Positions 23,051 to 31,809 of a stretch of 34,725 bases of DNA are shown piece after piece. Made by a program: the position numbers and the translations under genes. A model generated the notes under the pieces. It was not told the origin of the DNA. It made no database searches and saw only the letters and a list, made by a program, of their open reading frames with translations. The stretch comes from Nitrospira sp. (GTDB taxonomy: Bacteria > Nitrospirota > Thermodesulfovibrionia > Thermodesulfovibrionales > Dissulfurispiraceae): the NCBI GenBank assembly GCA_002634385.1, contig NSJL01000037.1:1-34725 (forward strand), given 5' to 3'. Position 1 is the stretch's first letter. The number at the start of each line of letters is the position of its first letter.

Positions 23051-25390
23051 GTGAAATCTCTTGTGATCGTTGAGTCGCCGGCAAAAGCCAGGACCATCAA
23101 TAAAATACTGGGCAAGGATTTCGGAGTAAAGGCCTCCATAGGCCATATAAAGGACCTTCCCAAGAAAGAGCTCGGGGTGGACGTCGATCACGATTTTACT
23201 CCCCAGTATGTCACCATTCCCGGCAAGGAGAAGGTGATCAGGGAGCTGAAAGCGGAAGCGAAGAAGGCCGAGGAGATCTATATCGCGACTGACCCCGACA
23301 GGGAGGGGGAGGCGATCGCCTACCACATAGCGGAGGATATCAGGCATCCCCGGAATTCCAAGAAGATTTACCGCGTCACTTTCCATGAGATTACGGAAAG
23401 GGCGGTGAAAGAGGCGATCAGGCATCCCGGGGAGATCGACCTCAATAAAGTCGATGCGCAGCAGGCGCGGCGCATTCTCGACAGGCTGGTGGGGTACAAT
23501 CTCAGCCCCTTCCTCTGGAAAAAAGTGAGGAGGGGACTGAGCGCGGGACGGGTGCAGTCCGTTGCCGTGCGGCTTATCGTGGACAGGGAGCGGGAAATCG
23601 AGGCCTTCCAGAAGGAGGAATACTGGACCATCGACGCCCTGCTGGAACCCTTTTCGCCCCCCGGCAACGGCACTGCGAAAGCCCCCTTCCCGGCAAAACT
23701 CTACCGGTACCGGGATGCCCTCGTCATCGACCGCGATGCGAAGGAGGGGAGCAGGTTCCTTATCACCAACGAAGAAGAGGCGCAGAGGATTGCCGGCGAT
23801 ATCAGGGCAAAGGACACCTTCCTCGCAAAAATCGAAACGAAGATGAGAAAGAGGTCACCGGCCCCTCCTTTCATCACCAGCACCCTCCAGCAGGAAGCGG
23901 CACGGAGGCTGCGCTTTCCGGCCAAAAAGACCATGATGATCGCCCAGCAGCTCTATGAGGGCGTCGAGTTGGGGGAGGAGGGGTCCGCCGGTCTGATCAC
24001 GTATATGAGGACAGACTCTTTCAGGATCGCCCCCGAGGCACAGCAGTGGGCCGCAGAGCTCATCCTGAGCAGGTTCGGGAAGGACTATGTACCCGAAAAG
24101 CCTCCCCACTATAAGAGCAAGGGCAGCGCCCAGGAAGCCCATGAGGCCATACGCCCCACCTATCCCGACAAATCCCCCGAAGCGGTCAAACGCTACCTTT
24201 CCAAGGACCAGTACGCCCTCTATCAACTGGTATGGAACCGTTTCATCGCCAGCCAGATGAGCCCCGCCCAGCTCGAACAGACGACCTTCATCATCGGACT
24301 GAAGGAATCCGGGACTGAAGTCAAAGGAACCGAGCTGCGGGCGTCAGGCACCGTGATACGCTTTCAGGGCTTCATGGCGCTCTATACCGAAAGTATGGAC
24401 GAAATCGAGGAAGAGGAGGGAGGGCTCCTGCCCTCGCTGCAGGAAGGGGACGCGCTCCGGCAGACCGATATCAAACCGGTGCAGCACTTCACCCAGCCGC
24501 CTCCCCGCTATACCGAAGCAACCCTGGTAAAGACCCTGGAAGAAAAGGGGATCGGAAGACCGAGCACCTATGCCGCGATCCTCTCCACCATCCAGGACAG
24601 GAAATACGTGGAGAAAAACGGGGACAGGAGGTTTGTCCCCACCGAACTGGGCACGGTGGTGAACGATCTGCTTGTGGAAAAGTTTCCGGAGCTGATCGAT
24701 TTCAATTTTACCGCAAAAATGGAAGACGAACTGGATGAGATCGAAAACGCCAAGATGCGGTGGGTCGATGTCGTCAACGATTTCTATACCCCTTTCAAGG
24801 AGGACCTGCAGAAGGCCTCCACGGACAAGGGTAGGGTAAGGCCCCAGGATATCCCCACGGACGAGGTCTGCGAGAAGTGCGGTTCACCCATGGTTATAAA
24901 ATGGGGGAGACACGGAAAATTCCTCGCCTGCTCGGCCTATCCCAAATGTAAAAGCACCCGGCCCCTTGAGGGAGAAAACGCTCCCCAGAAGACGGAATCG
25001 ATCCCCACGGACGAGGTCTGCGAGAAATGCGGCGCAGCCATGGTCATAAAGAGCGGAAGATTCGGCAAATTCCTCGCCTGCTCCCGGTACCCCGAATGCA
25101 AGAACACCCGCCCCATTGCGACGGGAGTGAAATGCCCGCTCGATCAGGGAGATATCGTGGAGAGGAAATCGAAACGGGGGAAGTCCTTCTGGAGCTGCAG
25201 CAATTATCCGAACTGCACCTTTGCGCTCTGGTACCGGCCGGTGCCGAAGGAGTGCCCCAAATGCCATGCGCCCTTCCTTGTGGAACAGTGGAACAAGGCA
25301 GGTGAGCTCTTCCTCGCCTGCACCAACAAGGAATGCAACTACAAGGAGCAGGTCAAGAAGGAAGAGCCCGCTGCAGCCACCGAAGCCTGA
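23051..25390 (+). CDS. topA: DNA topoisomerase I
   Basis: This 779-residue type IA topoisomerase relaxes negative supercoils. The TOPRIM domain (VIVESPAKARTINKILGKDF, TDPDREGEAIAYHIA) and the catalytic tyrosine in GLITYMRTDSF (Y318) are intact, as is KGIGRPSTYAAI. Four zinc-ribbon-like repeats close the protein. The first two keep all four cysteines (CEKCG...C...C). The third begins CPLD and has lost one cysteine. The fourth ends CTNKEC. A GTG start at 23051 is supported by GGAGG upstream and the family's typical beginning KSLVIVESPAK. It forms an operon with dprA and the smg-like gene. Confidence 0.96.
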   Translation: MKSLVIVESPAKARTINKILGKDFGVKASIGHIKDLPKKELGVDVDHDFTPQYVTIPGKEKVIRELKAEAKKAEEIYIATDPDREGEAIAYHIAEDIRHPRNSKKIYRVTFHEITERAVKEAIRHPGEIDLNKVDAQQARRILDRLVGYNLSPFLWKKVRRGLSAGRVQSVAVRLIVDREREIEAFQKEEYWTIDALLEPFSPPGNGTAKAPFPAKLYRYRDALVIDRDAKEGSRFLITNEEEAQRIAGDIRAKDTFLAKIETKMRKRSPAPPFITSTLQQEAARRLRFPAKKTMMIAQQLYEGVELGEEGSAGLITYMRTDSFRIAPEAQQWAAELILSRFGKDYVPEKPPHYKSKGSAQEAHEAIRPTYPDKSPEAVKRYLSKDQYALYQLVWNRFIASQMSPAQLEQTTFIIGLKESGTEVKGTELRASGTVIRFQGFMALYTESMDEIEEEEGGLLPSLQEGDALRQTDIKPVQHFTQPPPRYTEATLVKTLEEKGIGRPSTYAAILSTIQDRKYVEKNGDRRFVPTELGTVVNDLLVEKFPELIDFNFTAKMEDELDEIENAKMRWVDVVNDFYTPFKEDLQKASTDKGRVRPQDIPTDEVCEKCGSPMVIKWGRHGKFLACSAYPKCKSTRPLEGENAPQKTESIPTDEVCEKCGAAMVIKSGRFGKFLACSRYPECKNTRPIATGVKCPLDQGDIVERKSKRGKSFWSCSNYPNCTFALWYRPVPKECPKCHAPFLVEQWNKAGELFLACTNKECNYKEQVKKEEPAAATEA

Positions 25391-26236
25391 ATGAAACGGC
25401 CTTTTCTCCTCGGCATCGGGGGCGCACACAGCGGCTCCGGCAAAACGACTGTTGCGTCCGCTCTCCTCAGGCATCTTACCGGTAGCCGGGCAGGCATCCC
25501 GGAAGAGCCCATCACGGACGACTCATCTCCTCAGGGGGAAATCCCTTCCCCCGCGCATCGCCCGCTGCCCGCAGTTCCGGGGAGATGGGGTGCCATCAAG
25601 TATACCAGGACCACCTTCTACAGCTCGATCATCGACGACCCCGCTCTCCTCTCGCAGAGGGACAAGGACACCGCCCTGCTCCTGGCGGCGGGGGCGAAAG
25701 AGGTGCTCTGGGTGCAGTCCCCGCCCGAGGAGCTGAGCGAGGTGCTTCCCCCGGCAGTCGAACGGCTTTCCTCCCTCGACGGGATCGTCGTAGAAGGGAA
25801 CAGCGCAATTGAGTTTTTAAAGCCCGATGTTGTAATATTCATATTGAGTGTCTCCGAAGAAACAATGAAATCCTCTGCCCGGGAGATACTGCATCATGCT
25901 GATATTATTGTAATCCCCGAGAGCCAAAAAGAAAGGGCATCAGACTGGCTGCAGGATGAGGGAAGGGAAATGGCCCCCCCTCCGGAAACCTGCCGTACGG
26001 TTGTCTTCTCCCCCTCCGATGGGAGCTCGCTCCGGGAATTGATCCGGTGCCTGGATATGATAGTACAAAAAAAAAGTATAGAGCAATTACTGAAAGAAAG
26101 GGCGGCTGGCGGCACACTTTCCTGTGCCCGCGCACGGAAAATCGCTGAAGAACTGGGAGTCCCGTACCGGGAAGTGGGAAAAGCCGCCGACATGTTGAGG
26201 ATCAAAATTAAAAACTGCGAGCTCGGCTGCTTCTGA
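25391..26236 (+). CDS. P-loop NTPase, MobB-like, with extra C-terminal domain
   Basis: The protein has 281 residues. It begins with a Walker A motif in GIGGAHSGSGKTTVASALL (residues 8-26). KYTRTTFYSSIIDDPALLSQ, KDTALLLAAGAKEVLWVQSP and LDGIVVEGNSAIEFLKPDVV are reminiscent of MobB, the GTPase accessory of molybdopterin guanine dinucleotide synthesis. The last 45 residues, with SCARARKIAEELGVPYREV and IKIKNCELGCF, form a helix-turn-helix-like module that MobB does not have. The start codon follows the topA stop directly, and its own stop overlaps the ccsA ATG by one base. The cofactor role is inference; another metal-cofactor NTPase is possible. Confidence 0.65.
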   Translation: MKRPFLLGIGGAHSGSGKTTVASALLRHLTGSRAGIPEEPITDDSSPQGEIPSPAHRPLPAVPGRWGAIKYTRTTFYSSIIDDPALLSQRDKDTALLLAAGAKEVLWVQSPPEELSEVLPPAVERLSSLDGIVVEGNSAIEFLKPDVVIFILSVSEETMKSSAREILHHADIIVIPESQKERASDWLQDEGREMAPPPETCRTVVFSPSDGSSLRELIRCLDMIVQKKSIEQLLKERAAGGTLSCARARKIAEELGVPYREVGKAADMLRIKIKNCELGCF

Positions 26237-27051
26237 TGGGAACAATACTCTTCGAACTGGCCCTTACCTTCTACTTCGCCTCAACGATCATAAGCATTGT
26301 CGAGCTGTTCAAGGGGAGCAGGGAGTCATCGCGGCTCATGCTCTTCATCACCGGCGGCGGATTCCTCATCCATACCGCCTCTCTCATTTATCGGTATAGC
26401 GAGGCGGGGCATCTCCCCATTTCGAGCATGCACGAGGCGTCTTCCTTTTTCGCCTGGTGCGTGGTGCTGATCTTTTTCCTTCTCGAGTTCCGGTACAAGA
26501 TCGGCATTATGAGCTCTTTCGTCCTTCCCATCGTCTTCCTCCTGATGCTTTCGTCCTCGATACTCCCCCGGGGGATCCGTCCCCTCAATCCCGTGCTGGA
26601 AAGCTATTGGTTCGGGATACATACCTTCCTGGCGTTTCTCGGCAATGCGGCTTTTGCCGTTGCCTTCGGTATCGGGATCATGTATCTCCTCCAGGAACAC
26701 TATTTGAAATCGAAGCATGTGCACGGCCTCTTCCAGAGGCTTCCCAGCCTGCAGATGCTGGACGAGATCAACAATAAGATGATCAATCTCGGGTTTCCCC
26801 TCCTGACGTGCGCCATTATCACCGGCGCGCTGTGGGCGGAGAGCGCCTGGGGAAGCTATTGGAGATGGGACCCCAAAGAGGTCTGGTCGATGATAGCATG
26901 GTTTATCTATGCGCTCATCCTCCACATCCGCTTCACTTCGGGCTGGAGGGGCCGGAAGGCCGCCATTTTATCCATTATCGGTTTTGTCGTGGTACTGTTC
27001 ACCTTTTTCGGTGTGAATCTCTCGTTGAAGAGTCTGCATTCATTCAGATGA
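26236..27051 (+). CDS. ccsA: Cytochrome c biogenesis protein CcsA (system II)
   Basis: This 271-residue polytopic membrane protein has about eight spans. It carries the tryptophan-rich heme-handling motif WGSYWRWDPKEVWSMIAW (about residues 210-227), with conserved histidines in LIHTASLIYR, WFGIHTFLAFLG and ILHIRF. CcsA with its partner CcsB/ResB exports heme and attaches it to CxxCH apocytochromes in the periplasm. No ResB is in this window. The stop codon overlaps the hemA start by four bases (ATGA). The tie to heme synthesis, and to the octaheme cytochrome 7 kb away, fits the role. Confidence 0.92.
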   Translation: MGTILFELALTFYFASTIISIVELFKGSRESSRLMLFITGGGFLIHTASLIYRYSEAGHLPISSMHEASSFFAWCVVLIFFLLEFRYKIGIMSSFVLPIVFLLMLSSSILPRGIRPLNPVLESYWFGIHTFLAFLGNAAFAVAFGIGIMYLLQEHYLKSKHVHGLFQRLPSLQMLDEINNKMINLGFPLLTCAIITGALWAESAWGSYWRWDPKEVWSMIAWFIYALILHIRFTSGWRGRKAAILSIIGFVVVLFTFFGVNLSLKSLHSFR

Positions 27052-28322
27052 AAATTGTTGTTATAGGTCTCAATCACAAAACCGCACCCGTTGACGTCAG
27101 AGAGCGTCTCGCCTTTCCCGGGCCGAAGCTCGAGGAGGGGCTCGCCTGCCTTCAGAGGGTCCCCGAGGTCAGAGAGGTCGCCCTGCTCTCCACCTGCAAC
27201 CGCGTGGAAATTCTCGCCTGCGTTGGCAATACCGCCGTCGCAGTGGAGAACATCCAGGAGTTCCTCGCCTCGTTCCACAGGATCGAGCGGGCCTGCTTTG
27301 AGAAGTCTCTTTTCGTCCACACCGATTCCCAGGCCGTACGGCATGTCTTCAGGGTCGCTTCGAGCCTCGATTCCATGGTGGTGGGAGAGCCCCAGATACT
27401 GGGACAGCTCAAGGACACCTTCGACTTCGCCCTCCGGAAAAAAACGACGGGGGTCATGCTGAACAAGTTGATGAAAAAGGCGATTTCCACCGCTAAGCGG
27501 GTGCGGACCGAAACGAAGATCGCCGAGAACGCGGTCTCCATCAGTTTTGCCGCTGTGGAGCTTGCCAGGAAGATATTCTCCGATCTTACGGGGAAATCGT
27601 TCATGCTCCTGGGAGCGGGAGAGATGGCCGAACTGGCAGCGCGCCACCTCGTCACGAACGGGGTGCGGGACGTCATGGTGGTCAACAGGACTTACGACAG
27701 GGGATGCGAGCTGGCCCGGGAGTTCAGCGGAAGACCGGTGCGCTTTGAAGACTTTCTCTGCGAGCTGCTCCATTGCGACATCCTCATCTGTTCCACCGGC
27801 GCCCCCGCCTATGTTCTCCTGAAGGACCAGATGCACAAAGTCATGCGGGAGAGAAAGCACCGGCCGGTTTTCATTATCGACATTTCGGTGCCCCGGAATA
27901 TCGACCCCGAGATCAACAGGATAGAAAACGTCTACCTGTACGATGTGGACAATCTCCAGGACGTAGTGGAAAACAACATCCTCGAAAGGAAGAGGGAGGC
28001 GGAAAAGGCAGAAACCATTATCACCGAAGAGGTGGAAGCCTTTGTCAAGTGGATGGCCTCCCTCAATTCCATTCCCACCATCGTCGCCCTGCGCCAGAAG
28101 GCGGAGGAGATCAAGGAGGAGGAGCTGGAGAAGTTCAGGAACAAATACCCCGACCTCGACAACGGAAAGAAAAAGGCGGTGGAATACCTCGCGACAGCCA
28201 TTATCAACAAGCTCATTCACCCTCCTACCGCCGCCCTCAAGGAGGATACCGAAGACAGGGATGAGCTGATCGCCACGATCAAAAAACTGTACGGGCTCAA
28301 CGGAGAGGAAAATGAAGAATAA
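27048..28322 (+). CDS. hemA: Glutamyl-tRNA reductase
   Basis: This 424-residue NADPH-dependent enzyme reduces glutamyl-tRNA to glutamate-1-semialdehyde, the first step of C5-pathway tetrapyrrole synthesis. The catalytic cysteine is C50 in [23 protein letters not shown], the Rossmann motif [15 protein letters not shown] and [15 protein letters not shown] ([10 protein letters not shown]) are present, and the C-terminal dimerisation helix is complete. The ATG at 27048 overlaps the ccsA stop and matches the family's start [18 protein letters not shown]. It overlaps hemC by 11 bases. Confidence 0.96.
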   Translation: MKIVVIGLNHKTAPVDVRERLAFPGPKLEEGLACLQRVPEVREVALLSTCNRVEILACVGNTAVAVENIQEFLASFHRIERACFEKSLFVHTDSQAVRHVFRVASSLDSMVVGEPQILGQLKDTFDFALRKKTTGVMLNKLMKKAISTAKRVRTETKIAENAVSISFAAVELARKIFSDLTGKSFMLLGAGEMAELAARHLVTNGVRDVMVVNRTYDRGCELAREFSGRPVRFEDFLCELLHCDILICSTGAPAYVLLKDQMHKVMRERKHRPVFIIDISVPRNIDPEINRIENVYLYDVDNLQDVVENNILERKREAEKAETIITEEVEAFVKWMASLNSIPTIVALRQKAEEIKEEELEKFRNKYPDLDNGKKKAVEYLATAIINKLIHPPTAALKEDTEDRDELIATIKKLYGLNGEENEE

Positions 28323-29286
28323 AATCGTCATCGGAACACGGGGCAGCAAGCTCGCCCTATGGCAGGCGGAATGGATCAGGTCAGAGCTGGAAAAGCGCAA
28401 CCCCGGGCTGGTGATCGAATTGAACAAAATCAAGACCACCGGCGACAAGATACTGGATGTCCCCCTGGCAAAGGTGGGGGGTAAAGGCCTTTTCGTCAAG
28501 GAGATCGAAGAAGCGCTCCTCAACGGCGGCGCCGATCTCGCCGTACACAGCATGAAGGATGTTCCCACCGATTTCCCCGGGGGCCTGCATCTCTCCGTCA
28601 TCTGCGAGCGTGAGGACCCGCGGGATGCCTTTATTGCGGGACAGAACGGCACGGGAAAAGCAAAGAGCTTCGCCGGACTCCCCCGGGGGGCGGTCATCGG
28701 CACGAGCAGCCTGCGGCGTTCCTGCCAGTTGCTCCATGTGCGGCCCGACCTCAGGATAGAGCAACTGAGGGGCAATCTCGATACGCGGCTGAGAAAACTC
28801 GATGAGGGACAGTTCGATGCCATCATTCTCGCCGCCGCCGGGGTGAAGAGACTCGGCTGGGCACAACGGATCACGGAAGTGATCCCCCCCGAAGTAAGCC
28901 TTCCCGCCATCGGACAGGGAGCGGTGGGTGTCGAATGCAGGAAGGACGATCCCTTCATCAATGCCCTTATCGCTCCCCTGGATCACCCCGAGACCTCTGT
29001 CTGCGTACGGGCGGAACGGGCTCTCCTGAAGAGACTTGAGGGAGGATGCCAGGTGCCCATCGCCGCCTATGCCCGTCTTGTGGACGGTCGAATGGTCATG
29101 GAAGGGCTGGTGGGGAGCGTCGCGGGAGACAGGATCATACGGGACCGAATCGAGGGCAGTCCCTCCGAGCCCGAGTCCCTCGGCATCCGGCTTGCGGAAG
29201 TCCTTCTTTCGAGGGGGGCCAAGAAGATACTGGACGAAGTCTATGCAAAGGACATACCGCCCGTCAACGGGAATATATCGAGCTGA
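28312..29286 (+). CDS. hemC: Porphobilinogen deaminase (hydroxymethylbilane synthase)
   Basis: This 324-residue enzyme polymerises four porphobilinogens to hydroxymethylbilane. It shows [41 protein letters not shown] (catalytic Asp), [22 protein letters not shown] and the dipyrromethane-binding cysteine in [13 protein letters not shown] (C246). Length is normal. The ribosome binding site GGAGAGG lies inside the end of hemA, and the genes overlap by 11 bases, showing tight coupling. A SUMT/HemD fusion gene follows after 16 bases. Confidence 0.96.
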   Translation: MKNKIVIGTRGSKLALWQAEWIRSELEKRNPGLVIELNKIKTTGDKILDVPLAKVGGKGLFVKEIEEALLNGGADLAVHSMKDVPTDFPGGLHLSVICEREDPRDAFIAGQNGTGKAKSFAGLPRGAVIGTSSLRRSCQLLHVRPDLRIEQLRGNLDTRLRKLDEGQFDAIILAAAGVKRLGWAQRITEVIPPEVSLPAIGQGAVGVECRKDDPFINALIAPLDHPETSVCVRAERALLKRLEGGCQVPIAAYARLVDGRMVMEGLVGSVAGDRIIRDRIEGSPSEPESLGIRLAEVLLSRGAKKILDEVYAKDIPPVNGNISS

Positions 29287-29302
29287 AGAGGATTTGAAAG
29301 AT

Positions 29303-30829
29303 ATGAAAAAAGGCAAGGTGTATCTTATTGGAGCAGGACCCGGCGACATCGGGCTCCTCACTGTAAAGGGGCTGAAGAGACTCAGGAAGGCGGAGGTGGT
29401 GGTCTACGATTTCCACCTCAACGCGCAGATACTGAACTATATAAACCACGATGCGGAGTTCATCTATGCGGGGAAAAGGGGCGGGCATCACGCCATGACC
29501 CAGGACGAGATCAACCAGGCCCTGGTGGACAAGGCAAAGGAAGGGAAGATCGTCTGCAGACTGAAGGGCGGCGATCCCTTCGTCTTCGGCCGGGGCGGAG
29601 AGGAAGCGGAAGTCCTGGTGCAGGAGGGCATCGAGTTCGAGGTCATCCCGGGAGTGAGCTCTTCCATCGCGGCGCCGGCGTATGCAGGCATTCCCCTTAC
29701 CCACCGGAAGTTCTCCTCCTCCTTTGCGGTCATCACCGGAAACGAGGATATCGCAAAACAGGAAAGCACTATCGACTGGTCCAAGTTCGCCTCGGGCTTC
29801 GATACCCTTGTCTTTCTCATGGGGGTAAAAAACATCGAGGCCATTGCGCGGAAGCTCATCGAGCACGGGAAGCAGCAGGAAACGCCGGTGGCGGTGGTAC
29901 GATGGGGAACGAGACCCGATCAGAAGACCATCATCAGCGATCTGGGGAACATTGCAGGCATGGTAAAGGAAGAGAGGATCAGACCTCCCGCGGTAATGAT
30001 CGTGGGAAACGTGGTAACACTGCGCGATACCCTGAAATGGTACGAGGACAAGCCTCTCTTCGGGCATCGCATCCTGATCACCAGGGAATACACTTCCGAA
30101 TATGAGCCCCTGGAGGACCTGGGGGCCGAAATCTTCGAATTCCCCACCATCAAGGTCGTCCCCCCGGAGGATTATACGGACCTCGACAGGGCTATCGATG
30201 TCATCGAATCGTATCACTGGCTCCTCTTCACCAGCGCCAACGGGGTGAAGTATTTCATGCAGAGGCTTCTCGAAAGAGACAAGGACGTGCGGGACCTCCA
30301 CGGCATCAAGCTCTGCGCCATCGGCACGAAGACCGCCGAAGCGGTGAGGAAGTACGGGATGAAAGTGGACCTCGTACCCGGGGAATTCAATGCGGAAGGG
30401 CTGATAAAGGCCTTCTGTCCCTCTGAAGCCGAAGGGATGCAAGGAATGAGACTGTTGCTACCCCGTGCGGGAGCAGCACGGGAGATCTTTCCCCAGAGGG
30501 TCAGGGAGCTGGGGGGAGAGATCGATACCCCGGTCACCTACCGTGCGGTGAAACCGGAAAAACACGGGAAACGGCTGAAGAGATTCCTGAAAGAGGGGAG
30601 GATCTCCGTGGCGACCTTCACCAGTGCTGCCACCTTCACCAATTTCATGGAAATGATGGGCGAGGACGCCATGGAGTGCCTGCAGAACGCGACCATCGCC
30701 GCTATAGGGCCTGTTACCCGTAAAGCCGTTGAAAAAGCCGGATTAACCGTCTCCGTCGTACCGGAGGAGGCTACCGTAAAGGCACTGGTAGATGCCCTCG
30801 TCGCCCGCTTGCAAGACCCCGCTTACTGA
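29303..30829 (+). CDS. cobA/hemD: Uroporphyrinogen-III C-methyltransferase / uroporphyrinogen-III synthase fusion
   Basis: This 508-residue bifunctional protein first has a SUMT domain (residues about 3-245): VYLIGAGPGDIGLLTVKGL, CRLKGGDPFVFGRGGEEAE, VIPGVSSSIAAPAYAGIPLT and the MIVGNVV end. It is followed by a HemD domain (about 255-505): ILITREYTSEYEPLEDLGAE, LLFTSANGVKYFM, RLLLPRAGAAREIFP and TFTSAATFTNFMEM. HemD closes hydroxymethylbilane to uroporphyrinogen III, and SUMT methylates it to precorrin-2 for siroheme, cobalamin or heme d1. The fusion order is common in anaerobic lineages. The ATG at 29303 matches the SUMT start. No hemB follows in this window. Confidence 0.94.
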   Translation: MKKGKVYLIGAGPGDIGLLTVKGLKRLRKAEVVVYDFHLNAQILNYINHDAEFIYAGKRGGHHAMTQDEINQALVDKAKEGKIVCRLKGGDPFVFGRGGEEAEVLVQEGIEFEVIPGVSSSIAAPAYAGIPLTHRKFSSSFAVITGNEDIAKQESTIDWSKFASGFDTLVFLMGVKNIEAIARKLIEHGKQQETPVAVVRWGTRPDQKTIISDLGNIAGMVKEERIRPPAVMIVGNVVTLRDTLKWYEDKPLFGHRILITREYTSEYEPLEDLGAEIFEFPTIKVVPPEDYTDLDRAIDVIESYHWLLFTSANGVKYFMQRLLERDKDVRDLHGIKLCAIGTKTAEAVRKYGMKVDLVPGEFNAEGLIKAFCPSEAEGMQGMRLLLPRAGAAREIFPQRVRELGGEIDTPVTYRAVKPEKHGKRLKRFLKEGRISVATFTSAATFTNFMEMMGEDAMECLQNATIAAIGPVTRKAVEKAGLTVSVVPEEATVKALVDALVARLQDPAY

Positions 30830-31160
30830 CGGAAGGAGGAAAGCAAGGGAAGCCCACCACTTGTTGTGGGAAGCAGCAAGGAGTTATCGCTCTCACGAGA
30901 GATTTCTGCTTCTCTCTGATAATACGCTTTATAATGCGCTCTCTTTCGGGAAGGGGGCAGGGGGATTCGATGTCCTTGCAATGCGACAGGATCATGGTAT
31001 TCCCTCTCGCCTCTCTGTTGTCTGATTCCCGTATCCTTTGGGTAGCGGCAGAAAAGGAGAGACCCTCTCCTTTTTGCCGTCTCATGGCCTGTCCCCCTGG
31101 GTGAAATACTGAGGGTGGGTAGGCAAGGAGCTCTCACCCCCTGACCCCTCCCCCCCTCTC
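30830..31160. other. Non-coding stretch with -10-like box and hairpins
   Basis: No credible gene is seen here. It holds a small hairpin (CCCAC/GTGGG near 30858), a perfect TATAAT at 30930-30935 without a clear -35 box, and the strong hairpin at 31046-31079. A short transcript from about 30942 to the hairpin is possible but not recognisable as 4.5S, 6S or any other known RNA. Confidence 0.3.
31046..31079. terminator. Strong hairpin terminator, bidirectional
   Basis: AAAAGGAGAG (31052-31061) pairs with CTCTCCTTTT (31065-31074) around the loop ACC, and CGGCA/TGCCG extends it past one bulged G. A and T runs on the two sides of the stem suit termination in either direction. It lies 217 bases after cobA/hemD. 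Confidence 0.7.
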
Positions 31161-31170
31161 TTTTCTTTTA

Positions 31171-31285
31171 CGTCATCCCGGCGGATCTTCTGAGCCGGGA
31201 TCCAATCCTTTGAATAAGGAACTGGACCCCGGCTTTCGCCGGGGTGACAGCCTGAGAGAGACTCTTGCTTTCGCCAGGGTGACGG
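31171..31285. repeat. REP-like inverted repeat cluster
   Basis: CGTCATCCCGGCGGATCTTC and GAGCCGGGATCCAATCC form the left half; CTGGACCCCGGCTTTCGCCG with GGGTGAC forms the right, with GTCATCCCGGCG and CGCCGGGGTGAC as outer inverted arms. A third partial unit, GCTTTCGCCAGGGTGAC, follows at 31267-31283. This is the common GTCATCCCGGC-type extragenic repeat of many Gram-negatives. Confidence 0.75.
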
Positions 31286-31499
31286 ATTCATAGTAGACGT
31301 ACACGAGGGTACGCCCTGCCCCCACACTGAAAGATACCCGTTCAGGATACCTGTTCAGAATCGCTCTTCCCCCTGCTGCCTCCCCCGCCACTCACCTGTC
31401 CCGGGGAAATATATGATCCCTGTCATATTTTTCCCCTAATCAGTATCCTATTGTAGTAGAAAGAGGCATCCATCCATTACCGTATCCGAGGAGGCTGTT

Positions 31500-31709
31500 A
31501 TGATGTGCTGTTTCGTCTGTATCAAGTGCGGTCACTATGGTGATCCCGATATGTCTCGCTGGAACAAAACAAACGGTCAGGACAGGAGGTGTCATCGCTG
31601 CATCATCGAAGACGGCGATGCCACTGAAGAGGAAATGGACCAGTGGAAGGAGACTTCCCGTTTCGCAAAGGCACCCGACGACCTCCCCAAAGGCGAGCTT
31701 GTGGCCTGA
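31500..31709 (+). CDS. Small cysteine-rich (zinc-ribbon-like) protein (69 aa)
   Basis: I do not recognise a named family. MMCCFVCIKCGHYGDPD contains CIKC, and RRCHRCIIEDG contains CHRC about 20 residues later, so a zinc-ribbon or rubredoxin-like metal site is likely. The remainder is acidic (EEEMDQWKETSRF). A GAGGAGG ribosome binding site ends five bases before the ATG at 31500, and a second ATG follows at 31503. It stands alone between repeats and the PHP gene. Translation is supported by the ribosome binding site, but function is unknown. Confidence 0.6.
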   Translation: MMCCFVCIKCGHYGDPDMSRWNKTNGQDRRCHRCIIEDGDATEEEMDQWKETSRFAKAPDDLPKGELVA

Positions 31710-31809
31710 GCTCCTTTCGAGAGAGAGGGAAATCCCCATGTTTCTGCTCGATAGTGGTGCCCTGCGGTCGGAATGATCCCGGCCACAGGGCGAAATCCTG
31801 AAGGGACGC

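Noticed and set aside
26907..28961. Long minus-strand open frame (684 codons) opposite hemA and hemC
   Set aside because: Both hemA and hemC on the plus strand are unmistakable with catalytic residues; the antisense frame is a G/C-biased shadow without family features.
30830..30900. Signal recognition particle (4.5S) RNA near GGGAAGCAGCAAGG
   Set aside because: The conserved GGTC-GGAAGGAAGCAGCC apical loop is not present and flanking pairing does not form.
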